A DNA stretch of 64,000 bases from contig NZ_AP024702.1 in the NCBI RefSeq assembly GCF_037076345.1, positions 4,650,001 through 4,714,000 of the forward strand. Direction: 5' to 3'. The notes under the pieces are model-generated. The model searched no databases and was not told the DNA's origin. It worked only from the letters and a program-made list of their open reading frames with translations. Shown piece after piece: positions 26,413 to 35,385 of this stretch. Position 1 is the stretch's first letter. Each line of letters opens with the position of its first letter. The DNA comes from Haloferula helveola. GTDB taxonomy: Bacteria > Verrucomicrobiota > Verrucomicrobiia > Verrucomicrobiales > Akkermansiaceae. Both the position numbers and the translations under genes were made by a program.

Positions 26413-27528
26413 TCACTTCCAAGTCACCGAGCCTTCCTTTTTCTCCAGATCGACGCGCACGCTGGCGTGCTCGAACTCGCGGAGGAAGACCCAGCTGTGC
26501 GGGTCCGGACGACGACGTTCTCCGAGCGGCTTGCCGAGCGGCTTCTTCATTTCCGGGTAGTCCATCAGTGGGCCCGTTTCGAGGCCCCAGCCCCATCCAT
26601 ACTGGAAGTAGGAGTATTCGCAGGCCCCCGCGAGGAAGGCCGCGAGGTAGTAGGGGAGACGTTGTCGCGCGAGTTGCTGGTATTCCGAGTCGGTGAGCTT
26701 CTTCCCGTCCTCCTTGTGTCCGACCTCGACGCCGATTCTCCAAACCGAACTCTTGCCCGCGTCCGCGATACGTCGCATCAGGTTCCAGTCGCGCAGGATT
26801 GCTTCCTTGGTCAGGAGATCGGTCGAGTAGTGCTCGAACATGAACGCGTCGCCGATCGCGAACAGCTCCGGGATGTGCGCGCCGTTGTTGAGCAGCAGGA
26901 TCTTGTCCGGACCGATCGCCTCTTTCGCCATGCGCATCATCTCGGCCTGCGCGGTCCGGACGTCGGGACGCTTCTCTCGAGGGCGCAGATGGGAGAAGCC
27001 ATGCATCTGATCCACGAACAGACCGTCGGCTCCCGTTTCCCGTATGTATCGGCCGACCTCCGACGACCACCACTTGCGCAACCCCGGGTTCAGTACGTCG
27101 AAGTAGAGCACATTGCCCCGATCGGCGAGTTCACCGGTCTTGGGGTCGCGGATCAGGAAACGCTCAAGGTGGGGAGGAACATTTCCCTTCCGCAGGCTCC
27201 GTGAGCCGCTTGCAAACGGGTAGGCGAAGGCGGAGTTGAAGTAGAACAGGCAGGTTGCGTCGGGATTGTTTCTTTTGAATCTCGCGAACTCATGAGCAGC
27301 TCCTCGATCGGAGCCGCGGAGCAATCGGGCTCCATGCTGCTTCTCGATGCACAGGAAGTCTGTTGTGTCCGAAATGTGCTCGACCTCCTCGTCCGTCAGG
27401 AGCCGGGTGTTGCTTCCGAACATCTGGTAGACCGGCACCCGGTCCCACGAAAAAGTCGGCCGTGGGGTTTCCCCTGCGAGCAGGGGAAGGGTGCAGAGGA
27501 GCAGGGCGAATGGTCTTGGTAGGGTCAC
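26413..27528 (-). CDS. secreted GHL15-like putative glycoside hydrolase
   Basis: 371 aa from a GTG start giving a signal peptide (RPFALLLCTLPLLAGE). The body is TIM-barrel-like with segments like those of the GHL15 family of putative glycosidases: LYFDVLNPGLRKWW, GADGLFVDQMHGFSH (acidic residue at a strand end), ILLLNNGAHI, AFMFEHYS. Such proteins act on extracellular polysaccharide, but GHL15 activities are untested. It starts 14 nt after the stop of the sulfatase fusion gene, so it is probably cotranscribed with it. An alternative upstream start would overlap that gene. Confidence 0.78.
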   Translation of the reverse strand: MTLPRPFALLLCTLPLLAGETPRPTFSWDRVPVYQMFGSNTRLLTDEEVEHISDTTDFLCIEKQHGARLLRGSDRGAAHEFARFKRNNPDATCLFYFNSAFAYPFASGSRSLRKGNVPPHLERFLIRDPKTGELADRGNVLYFDVLNPGLRKWWSSEVGRYIRETGADGLFVDQMHGFSHLRPREKRPDVRTAQAEMMRMAKEAIGPDKILLLNNGAHIPELFAIGDAFMFEHYSTDLLTKEAILRDWNLMRRIADAGKSSVWRIGVEVGHKEDGKKLTDSEYQQLARQRLPYYLAAFLAGACEYSYFQYGWGWGLETGPLMDYPEMKKPLGKPLGERRRPDPHSWVFLREFEHASVRVDLEKKEGSVTWK

Positions 27529-27542
27529 GAATCGTGGAGCGG

Positions 27543-30500
27543 TTACCGGTCGATTTCCTGATACTCGGAGCTGACGACCAGAGGTCCCGATTGGACATTC
27601 ACGAACCAGGCCGTCGTTCCCTCGGGAAGCTCGGCTTCGGTGTGCCACGTGTCCCGCCTTTGCTCAAGCTTGGCCGGCGACTCGATCCATTTGCGGGAAC
27701 CCGTGATTCCGGTGTCCTTGGTGGAAATCAGAACCGCGCGGTCGAGCTTCTTGCGAGAAATGAACTCAGCGGTGGCGAGTCCGTCGGCGTTATCGACGCT
27801 GCCGGTGACGCACCATGGCGATCCGGCATCCACCACGGAGCGTGCGAAAGCATAGCTCTCCGGACGCTTCCAACCGGGACCGTGTCCGTGGCCCATGCCG
27901 GGGACCAACGACACCATTCTTGGTCCGGGCGCAGCCGTGTAGCAACTCGCTTGCTTGTCGAGTGGGAAGTGCTGATCCCCGGGCCACGAAAACCAAAGCA
28001 CCGGCATCTTGGCCCGATCGAGGCGGAGAATCGGATCCCAAAGCTTCCTGTAGACCGCGTTGTTGCCGAGCGCCCGCCCGTATTGGTTGCCGGCCTGTGA
28101 GAGGTCGCCGCACCCGTAGGTGGGTATGGCGAAGTCGAAGCGCGGGTCGATTCCGATCACCGTGCTGGTGATCACTCCGCCCCAAGAGATTCCCATCACG
28201 CCGACATGTTCCGCATCGACTTCCGGCAAGGAGCGAAGCAGCGAATTGGCCAGAACCGTGTCTGCGACAGCGTGATACATCCATTGGTCGGACATTGGAG
28301 CGTCCGAGTCGCCATAGATGCCGACGCGTGCCGGTCCTGCCGACGGATGACGTTCCCAAGGACCGGTCCCGTTCGCCTTGTTGGAAGTCTGCCCCTCGAC
28401 CGCGATCGAGATGGCCGCGAAGCCTTGGCGGTTCCAGAGCTCCACCCACTCGGGGAAAGCGCTGCCTCCGCCTCCGTGAACCAGGACGATGCCCGGCACC
28501 GGTGTCGCGGTATTCTCCGGAAGCCCGAGCCACGCGAAGACCTCTGTGGGTTTCCCCTGGTAGGGTAGCCCCTCGAAGTAGATTGCCTTGAGGCTCCCTG
28601 AGCTATCGAATCCGGCCGCCTGTCGGGTGGACGGCGGTGACGTGAGGTCCGCAAGTTCTCCGATCATTGTCTCCGGATCGAGGGATGGGGCGGGTGCGGC
28701 CTCAGTGGCAGGCGGAGCCTCCTTCTTCGGGGTCGGAGCCTTGGGCGTCCCGTTCCACTCTGCCTCGTCCACGAAGCCGTCCTTGTCCCCGTCCTTGCGG
28801 TTGAACTGTTTTCGGAAGAGCGCGTCCCACTCGGCGGGCGAGACCTTGCCGTCGCCGTCTTGGTCCATTGCGGCAAGTGACTTCGCGGGATGTTCGCCGT
28901 CGGACAAGACACCGTCACCGTTGGAGTCCTTGCGCTTGAATGTGCCATGATAGAACGCGGTCTGTTCTTCGACGCTGATCCTGCCGTCCCCGTTCTTGTC
29001 AATCTGTGGGAAGAGTCCCGCCGGTCCCCGCGGGTTGAGATCTTCCGCAGGCTTCCCGGGATCGCCGCCGCTTCCCGCGTCCTGCCACTCTCTCTCGCTG
29101 AGGGATCCGTCCTTATTGCTGTCGAATCTGGTGAACTGTTTGGAGAAGAGAGCATCCCACTCCTTCACGTTCACCTTGCCGTCCTTGTCCGCGTCCATCG
29201 CTTGCAACGGTCGTGCAGGGTGTTCCCCGTCGGATAGGGCGCCGTCGCCGTCGAGATCCTTGCGGTGGAACGTCTCCCGGTAGAAGCCCATGAACTCGTC
29301 GCGGCTCGCTGTTCCGTCAGCATCCGTGTCGATCAACGGAAACAGCGCTTTCCGGTTGTCCGCGGCGGGAGGTTCCTCCTTCGCTTGGACAGGTGTTGCG
29401 ACTGTTGTCGAGCGAGATGGGGTGTCTCGGGCGTTGCGACTCGCCTTGCGATCCCCTCCGGCCGCAACCATTTCCGGATAGGTTCGGTCCCACCATGAAT
29501 CGTAGGCTTTCGCCATCCGGTCAGCCTGCTGCTTGTGGCCGGCGGACAGATCGTGCCGGCACTCCGGGTCGTCGGAGACATCGAACAGTTCCCAGCGGGC
29601 CGGGGCGCTGACACCCCAGTGGAACTGTGCGTTGTCCTTCGTGTAGGTGGCGGATCTCGCGCCATCGCGGACCCGTCGCAGGGTGGTGCACTGGTTTCCG
29701 TCGGGAGGGCAATGCGGATCGTCGCACGGAACACTGCGAAGCAGCAGTTTGTGACCTTGGCGGACGGCGCACATCGAGTGCCTGTGGGCGGAAGCGAGGC
29801 CACCCGGCCATCGGGCGACGTGGTGGAAAAGCATGCGGTCGGGATGCCATCCGGAAGCGGCCCTGCTTTCCAGCAGGGGCACGAGGCTGAACCCGTCGAG
29901 TTCGTCGCCAAGTCCGGCCGGGAGCTGCGCGCCGGCAAGTTCGCAAAGCGTCGGCAACACATCGAGATGTGCGGTGAGGTTGTCCACCGCTCGCGGCTGC
30001 CACTTGCCGGGCCAGTGCCAGAACGACATGGCTCGCGTGCCTCCCTCCCAGATCGTGCACTTGCACCCGCGCATGTGGGCGTTGAAGACGTCAAGTCCTT
30101 CGGTGGCGCCGTTGTCGTTCATGAAGATCACGATGGTGTCGTCTTCGAGGTCCTGCTCCCTAAGGAACGAGAGGATGCGGCCGACATTGTGATCGATGTT
30201 GGCCACCATGCCGAGGTAGTCGGCTTGCGAATCGGTGACGCGATCGCGATACGGCGCAACGAACGACTCGGGGGCTGCCAGCGGGGTGTGGGGTGAGTAG
30301 GTGGCGAGGTAGCAGAAGAAGGGCTGGTCACCGCACTCCTTGATGAACGTCATGGCCTCATCGAAGAAGATGTCCTCGCGGTAGCCTTTCCGTCTTTCGC
30401 GTTCACCATTCCGGATGATGACGGGATCGAAGTGCTCCCTTGGTCCTCCAACGTTGGTCGACGTCCATCCGAAGCCTCGCGAGTCCGGGGAATATCCGGG

Positions 30501-30887
30501 TTCGTTCCCCAGATGCCACTTGCCGACGAACCCGCAGCGATACCCGGCCTCTCCGAGAATCTGGGGAAGCAGGACCGCTTCCTTCCTGAGGTGTTCGCGG
30601 GGGGCGACCGTGTGCGTCACGCCGCTTCGGAACTCGTGCATCCCTGTCAGCAAGGCCGCCCGAGTCGGTGAGCAAGACGGGCTCACATGGAAGTTTTCGA
30701 ATCGGACACTCCCTTGATGGAGTGCGTCGAGGTTGGGCGTCTTCAGCAACGGGTGTCCGTGCCGCCCGAGATCGCCATATCCTTGGTCGTCGGTGAGGAT
30801 GAAAAGAATGTTGGGCCTCCGCTCGGAGGCGTGGAGCACGGCGCATGTACACAATACACCTGTCAGTAGGAGGAAGAGGGTCTTCAT
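27543..30887 (-). CDS. secreted sulfatase / eight EF-hand / alpha-beta hydrolase fusion
   Basis: 1114 aa with a signal peptide (MKTLFLLLTGVLCTCAVLHA). Residues 24-480: formylglycine sulfatase, with C72-S-P-T-R-A-A, metal residues TDDQG (33-34) and MNDNG (257-260). Residues 515-711: eight EF-hand calcium loops in two similar four-hand units (515-601 and 625-711). Residues 735-1114: alpha/beta hydrolase, with LVHGGGGSAFPEW, GISWGG (Ser901), WPGDQHF and GMGHGHG (His near 1000), resembling acetylxylan-esterase/dienelactone hydrolases. Removing sulfate and acyl groups from one extracellular glycan is a plausible joint role. The glycosidase gene follows 14 nt downstream. Confidence 0.92.
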   Translation of the reverse strand: MKTLFLLLTGVLCTCAVLHASERRPNILFILTDDQGYGDLGRHGHPLLKTPNLDALHQGSVRFENFHVSPSCSPTRAALLTGMHEFRSGVTHTVAPREHLRKEAVLLPQILGEAGYRCGFVGKWHLGNEPGYSPDSRGFGWTSTNVGGPREHFDPVIIRNGERERRKGYREDIFFDEAMTFIKECGDQPFFCYLATYSPHTPLAAPESFVAPYRDRVTDSQADYLGMVANIDHNVGRILSFLREQDLEDDTIVIFMNDNGATEGLDVFNAHMRGCKCTIWEGGTRAMSFWHWPGKWQPRAVDNLTAHLDVLPTLCELAGAQLPAGLGDELDGFSLVPLLESRAASGWHPDRMLFHHVARWPGGLASAHRHSMCAVRQGHKLLLRSVPCDDPHCPPDGNQCTTLRRVRDGARSATYTKDNAQFHWGVSAPARWELFDVSDDPECRHDLSAGHKQQADRMAKAYDSWWDRTYPEMVAAGGDRKASRNARDTPSRSTTVATPVQAKEEPPAADNRKALFPLIDTDADGTASRDEFMGFYRETFHRKDLDGDGALSDGEHPARPLQAMDADKDGKVNVKEWDALFSKQFTRFDSNKDGSLSEREWQDAGSGGDPGKPAEDLNPRGPAGLFPQIDKNGDGRISVEEQTAFYHGTFKRKDSNGDGVLSDGEHPAKSLAAMDQDGDGKVSPAEWDALFRKQFNRKDGDKDGFVDEAEWNGTPKAPTPKKEAPPATEAAPAPSLDPETMIGELADLTSPPSTRQAAGFDSSGSLKAIYFEGLPYQGKPTEVFAWLGLPENTATPVPGIVLVHGGGGSAFPEWVELWNRQGFAAISIAVEGQTSNKANGTGPWERHPSAGPARVGIYGDSDAPMSDQWMYHAVADTVLANSLLRSLPEVDAEHVGVMGISWGGVITSTVIGIDPRFDFAIPTYGCGDLSQAGNQYGRALGNNAVYRKLWDPILRLDRAKMPVLWFSWPGDQHFPLDKQASCYTAAPGPRMVSLVPGMGHGHGPGWKRPESYAFARSVVDAGSPWCVTGSVDNADGLATAEFISRKKLDRAVLISTKDTGITGSRKWIESPAKLEQRRDTWHTEAELPEGTTAWFVNVQSGPLVVSSEYQEIDR
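28755..29345 (-). repeat. coding tandem duplication: two four-EF-hand units
   Basis: Unit 1 is 29085-29345 and unit 2 is 28755-29015, offset by 110 codons. Each runs LFPxID, a first loop, FYxxTFxRKD, DGDGALSDGEHPA or NGDGVLSDGEHPA, then a third loop and WDALFxKQF, then a fourth loop. The extra residues lie in the Gly/Pro linker between the units. Confidence 0.9.
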
Positions 30888-30900
30888 CGGTTCGGCCGTC

Positions 30901-31647
30901 TCAATAGTTCCAGTAGAAGTTCTTCTGCCGGAGCTCGCTGATGTCGCTGATCGACTCCACATGGCCATCGCAGAAGACGACGTTGGCGTGTCCGTTGTGT
31001 CGCATCGGCATCGTCGAGACGTCGGCGTCCCAGAATCCTCCGCTCGGAATCTCGGCGGTGGTGAGCGGCTTGCCGGCGTCATCGGGATCGCCTTCGCGTT
31101 GGCCGTACCAGCGTGCGCTGAAGCCGAGCGACCGGGTGTTGGGCGGGCCATGCTGGGCGCTGTCGGCCATCAGATAGACCTCCGACGGTCGCCTGATCTG
31201 GGCCGGACGAACAGGGGCGGGCGTCCGGTCTTTGGTGTAGACCATCACCATCGGGTTCGAGCCGTAGCTGGTGATCGGATTGTTGTTCTTGTCGAGCCCG
31301 GTGTACTTCGCCGCCGGACACTGTCCGCACTCCATTCCGCGGATGATGCCGGGGAACGCGTCGCCGACGTGGGATGACCCTCCGTTCTCGTTGGTGGTCT
31401 GGCTGAGCATCGGCGGGTAGTATCCGGTTTCGGCTGCTGTGGACTCCGCGATCATCGCGAGCTGGCGTAGGTTGGAGATGCAGGTGGCATCCTTTCCTGC
31501 GGCGCGGACCTTCTGCGCGACCACGAAGGTGATCGCGGACAGCGCCGCGACGATCACCAGCACGACGAGGAGTTCGATCAAAGTGAATCCGGTCCGGTGA
31601 CCGGTGTGGGTTTTGGATGGGTTGAACATGGCGGATGGGCGGTTCAT
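30901..31647 (-). CDS. prepilin-like H-X9-DG protein
   Basis: 248 aa. It carries a type IV pilin-like N-terminus: a basic leader ending G before FTLIELLVVLVIVAALSAIT, the prepilin peptidase site and hydrophobic helix. The C-terminus has RHNGHANVVFCDGHVE, the H-X9-DG pattern of a pseudopilin-like family abundant in Verrucomicrobia and Planctomycetes. It is the fourth gene in the chain: the start at 31647 overlaps the PEP-CTERM stop (ATGA). Function is unknown; surface display or assembly of envelope structures is inferred. Confidence 0.92.
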   Translation of the reverse strand: MNRPSAMFNPSKTHTGHRTGFTLIELLVVLVIVAALSAITFVVAQKVRAAGKDATCISNLRQLAMIAESTAAETGYYPPMLSQTTNENGGSSHVGDAFPGIIRGMECGQCPAAKYTGLDKNNNPITSYGSNPMVMVYTKDRTPAPVRPAQIRRPSEVYLMADSAQHGPPNTRSLGFSARWYGQREGDPDDAGKPLTTAEIPSGGFWDADVSTMPMRHNGHANVVFCDGHVESISDISELRQKNFYWNY

Positions 31648-32378
31648 GGGTTTTGAGCGTGCCGGCCGCGTCTGCGGTAACGGCGAAGAAGCACGGTGCA
31701 CGCGGCGAAGGTCAGCAACGCCGCAGGATGGGGCTCGGGAATCTGGCCGATCTCGATCGGCGAGTCGGAATAGGCCCACTCCTTGATCAGGCCCGGTGTT
31801 CCGTCGTCGTGAAACTGGACCAGCATCCAGCCGTAAAGCGGCGAACTTCCCTCGTCGAGAACGAAGCCGATGTAGCCGTCTGCTCCGTTCACGAACTGGA
31901 GGGCCGATGCCCCCATGTGCGGATCGGCAGGGTAGGCTCCGGAGCCTCCGAAAGTCGGCGCTGCCAATGGCTGTGAGGTTCCGGTCGAAGCACCGTTAAC
32001 CAGCGTCCCCGCTTCGAGATTGTGAACTGCCGAGAAGTTGTCTGTGCCGTCTCCGGCGCGGTAGATGTTGATCGAATCGTTGTGCACCATCGCGGCTCCT
32101 CCGAAGAAGAAGTTCACGTCCCAATCCCCGGATGCGGGTTCCGAGTAGGAGATGGTGTAGCTGTTGACGCCGACCGAGTTGCCCTCGGTAGATCCGTTGG
32201 CCGTTCCGGTGTTCAGGTCGAGATAGATGCCGCCAAAGCTCGTCGGTATCGGGATATCGGCGGGATCGATGTAGGTGATGGCCGCTGTCGCGGTCATGGT
32301 GCCCGTGACCAAGGCCGGCAGGAAGGCGAGAGCAGTCCGCCCTCCCTGCCATTTGCCGACTCGCATGGTCACAGGCAT
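31644..32378 (-). CDS. PEP-CTERM-like exported protein
   Basis: 244 aa. A Sec signal near the start (LPALVTGTMTATAAITY) and a C-terminal sorting tail: IPEPHPAALLTFAACTVLLR followed by RYRRRGR, i.e. PEP, hydrophobic helix and basic end as in PEP-CTERM proteins. The tail resembles but is not the most typical version. The mature part is Gly/Ser-rich. An exosortase, not seen here, would be needed. The start could be 32378 or 32366. It is 13 nt downstream of the beta-strand-repeat gene, so cotranscribed. Confidence 0.88.
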   Translation of the reverse strand: MPVTMRVGKWQGGRTALAFLPALVTGTMTATAAITYIDPADIPIPTSFGGIYLDLNTGTANGSTEGNSVGVNSYTISYSEPASGDWDVNFFFGGAAMVHNDSINIYRAGDGTDNFSAVHNLEAGTLVNGASTGTSQPLAAPTFGGSGAYPADPHMGASALQFVNGADGYIGFVLDEGSSPLYGWMLVQFHDDGTPGLIKEWAYSDSPIEIGQIPEPHPAALLTFAACTVLLRRYRRRGRHAQNP

Positions 32379-32391
32379 CGGTTCGGTCGGA

Positions 32392-35160
32392 TCAGTTGAG
32401 GGTCACGACGAGCCGGAAGAACCGGGCTTTCTTACCGTTCGAAAGCATGATCGGGTAGCTGACCTCGACGATCTCGTAGTCGGCATCGATATTCGCCACC
32501 ACGGTCGGGGTCTCGGCCGTCGCCTCCCACGTCGAGAGGTCGTTGCTGAATTCGACCACATAGTTCACCGAGCCGTCCTTGCGGCGGACGAACTGCGCGT
32601 CGAAATCGAGCGGGCCAAAGGTGACCTCCGTCGTAGGTGTGCCCGGGGTCGGTCCGGCCGGATCGAGCGGGTTGGCATCGTTGACGAGCGGGTTCAGGCC
32701 AAAGGCGAACTCGAACAGGTTGATCAGCGTGTCGGTGTCGTCGTTTACGTTCGGATCATCGGTCGCGCCGGTCATCGAAGCCCAGGTCGAAAACGGTGAG
32801 GCGGCCGACTCGAGCGCGATATTGTTGGTGTCGCCGCCATCGTCGTATCCGTAGATCACGTTGTAACCCGCAGGAACAGAATTGAAGGTGCCCGTGACCG
32901 TGGCCGAGGCGTCTCCGTCGACAATGATCACGGTGCCGACCAGCGGATTGATCTCGCTGATGCTCAGGTCGAGGTTGGAGACATCGATCGAATCGTTGAC
33001 CACGAGCTGGTCGCCATTGTTGCCATCGACCTCGATCAGAAGCGTGCCGCTCCCGGTGTCGGTGATGGCAGCGTCGGCGGTGAGAGTGCCGATTGAAGCT
33101 CCGGGAGCGAGGGTGCCGTCGTCGATGCTGATCGCTCCACCGATGGTTCCCGTGCCGCCGAGTGTGGCTCCGGTGGAAACCGTGACGGCGCCGGTTGCGC
33201 CGGAGTTGTCGCCATTCACCAGCAGCGTGCCACCCGTGACGTCGGTGAAACCGGTGTAGGTATTGGTTCCTGTGAGGGTCAGCACGCCGGATCCGGACTT
33301 GTCGATGTCGCCGATGCCGCTGACCACGCCGCTGATTTCCTGATCCGCGGTGGTGCTGAAGCCGAGGATGCCGTCGTTGTTGACGGCCGCGCTCAGGTTG
33401 CCGCCGCTGAACTGGGCGGTGCCTCCCATGTCGAGGGTTCCGGCATTGATGTTGACCTGGCTGTTCACACCGATGCCGACGATCGCTTGAAGCTTACCGT
33501 TGCCGTCCTTGTTGATCTGGTTCCCGTTGCCAAAGACCACAGCGAGCTGAAGGTCGACATCGTCGGGGCCGTCGGCGACCGTGAAGCTGGGTTTGCCGGT
33601 TCCTTGGAGATTCCAGAAGCCGCCGCCCGAAGTTTTCACGACGCATGTGGTGCCACCGGTGGTGATGAAGTTCTGGAAGGTCGTGCCATTGCCCTGCAGC
33701 AGGTGGTTGCCTTTCTGGAAGTCGACGGTCCCGCCACCGTTGCTGTCGAAGGTGAAGGTCTTGTTGTTGGTCACCGTCCGGTTGGCGCCGCCGCCGTCGT
33801 CGGAGAAGAATTCCAGTGTGGAGCCGTTGTTGATGAAGAAGCTGTTCGAGTCGACCGCGCCGAGATCCGTATCGTTCTCGAATCGCATGACGCCTGAGTT
33901 GACCGTGGTGGAGCCCCCGTGGGTCACGTAGCTCATGACCAGGGTGCCCAAGCCGTTCTGGGTGATGTTGCCATTGCCGGAGATGGATCCGAAGTCGACG
34001 CCTTCACTTACGGTGTCGCTGCGGTCGAAAACCAGCGTGGCGCCGCCAGTGTTATCGATGGTTCCGGCCGGGTTGAGGGATCCGGTCGTGCCTCCATTGC
34101 CGATCTGGAGGGTTCCGGTGTTCACCGTGGTGGTTCCGGAGTAGGTGTTGGCACCGGAGAAGATCCACTTTCCTCCTCCGTTCTTGTTGACGTTCAGAGG
34201 ATTCGCTCCGTCACCGATCACTCCTTGGATCTCGTTGTCGTCACTGCTGTTACCGTTGAAGGTGAAGGTCGAACTCGCACCCGTGGAGTCATTGACGAAC
34301 GCACCGGTCCACACCAGCGCGCCGGATCCGTTGTGGGTGATGGTGCCGTTGGCGCTGCCGAAGAAGCGCAGGTCACGGTTCGTTGAAGCGGCGCCGCCCG
34401 TGTAAACGAGGTTGCCATTGAATCCGACCTGCACCGAGCTGCCCGCACCAGCCGCACTCGGGACCCCGGAGTCGGCGATCGAGGAGAAGGTCAGGTTACC
34501 TCCGTTTTGCTTGTAGAAGATCCCGGTGAAGTCATTCGCGGGGTTGGTGACGGTGAGGCTGCCGCCGCCGAGGATGAAGAGGCGTCCGGCACCGGTGATC
34601 TTCGCGTCAATCGTAAGCGGGCTGCCGGTCAGGCTGATGGACGAGCTGTTACCCGGGACGACGAAGGAGCCAGTTCCCACCGTGTCCGTGATCGTCACGG
34701 GAGCGAATCCGCTGTTCCCTGTGACGTATCCGAAGTTGTCGAGGCTGGGACTCAGGTCGAAGCCGTTGAGGTCGATGGTGTAGTCGCCATCGAATTCGGG
34801 ATCGAAAACGATCGACCGCGGGGCGACATTCTCAGCGAGGCTTACGGTTCCGGCCGTGCCGGATGCTCCGCCGCCGAATGTCACATTGTCGTTGTCCGCG
34901 TAGGTGGTGTTGGTGACGCCGCCGTCGGTTGTCCAGGTGTTGGTGGTGCCGATGTCCCACGTGCCCGCTCCATCTTCGAGCGTTCCGTTGCCGGAACTCG
35001 CGTCGAAGGTGACGTCGGCAGCGGATGCCAGAGGGCTGCCGACAAGGGCGACGGCGAGGACGGATAGTGCGGAGAGGGGAAACGCGCCGGCTCTTGAGGA
35101 AAGCTGAAGGATGTCGTCGACAATGCGTACTGGGGCCAGTGCTGGCTTTCTGAGGTTCAT
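32392..35160 (-). CDS. autotransporter-associated beta-strand-repeat surface protein
   Basis: 922 aa. The start at 35160 precedes a long signal (ALSVLAVALVGSPLASAADV). Most of the body consists of passenger-type repeats (for example SGANTYSGTTTVNTGTLQI and LTGTNTYTGFTDVTGGTLLV), matching the autotransporter-associated beta-strand repeat. A typical autotransporter barrel is absent. The C-terminus (FSTWASMTGATDDPNVNDD...FEFAFGLNP) is common in secreted Verrucomicrobia proteins. It heads the run of genes continuing to 26413. Role: surface adhesin or carrier, inferred. Confidence 0.93.
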   Translation of the reverse strand: MNLRKPALAPVRIVDDILQLSSRAGAFPLSALSVLAVALVGSPLASAADVTFDASSGNGTLEDGAGTWDIGTTNTWTTDGGVTNTTYADNDNVTFGGGASGTAGTVSLAENVAPRSIVFDPEFDGDYTIDLNGFDLSPSLDNFGYVTGNSGFAPVTITDTVGTGSFVVPGNSSSISLTGSPLTIDAKITGAGRLFILGGGSLTVTNPANDFTGIFYKQNGGNLTFSSIADSGVPSAAGAGSSVQVGFNGNLVYTGGAASTNRDLRFFGSANGTITHNGSGALVWTGAFVNDSTGASSTFTFNGNSSDDNEIQGVIGDGANPLNVNKNGGGKWIFSGANTYSGTTTVNTGTLQIGNGGTTGSLNPAGTIDNTGGATLVFDRSDTVSEGVDFGSISGNGNITQNGLGTLVMSYVTHGGSTTVNSGVMRFENDTDLGAVDSNSFFINNGSTLEFFSDDGGGANRTVTNNKTFTFDSNGGGTVDFQKGNHLLQGNGTTFQNFITTGGTTCVVKTSGGGFWNLQGTGKPSFTVADGPDDVDLQLAVVFGNGNQINKDGNGKLQAIVGIGVNSQVNINAGTLDMGGTAQFSGGNLSAAVNNDGILGFSTTADQEISGVVSGIGDIDKSGSGVLTLTGTNTYTGFTDVTGGTLLVNGDNSGATGAVTVSTGATLGGTGTIGGAISIDDGTLAPGASIGTLTADAAITDTGSGTLLIEVDGNNGDQLVVNDSIDVSNLDLSISEINPLVGTVIIVDGDASATVTGTFNSVPAGYNVIYGYDDGGDTNNIALESAASPFSTWASMTGATDDPNVNDDTDTLINLFEFAFGLNPLVNDANPLDPAGPTPGTPTTEVTFGPLDFDAQFVRRKDGSVNYVVEFSNDLSTWEATAETPTVVANIDADYEIVEVSYPIMLSNGKKARFFRLVVTLN

Positions 35161-35385
35161 GGGTTTGATGGGTTGATGGGATCTGTGAGCAGCGCGTCCC
35201 GGTGGGGCCCTTCCTGCGGATGGGTTGGCAGGAAGGCACGACACGACTGAAACGGTGAGGGTATCATGAGGCCGGGTTCCGTCCATCATGTGTTTACGTG
35301 ACCCCCTGAGGCGCAGCGCGCTCTTTCCCCGTTCCGAAGAGCGCTGTTAAATGAGTTTCACCGCCACCCCATGGGCGCCAAGATT

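Noticed and set aside
32392-35160. possible leucine-rich or collagen-like repeat region
   Set aside because: The Gly/Thr/Asn repeats follow the autotransporter beta-strand repeat pattern instead.
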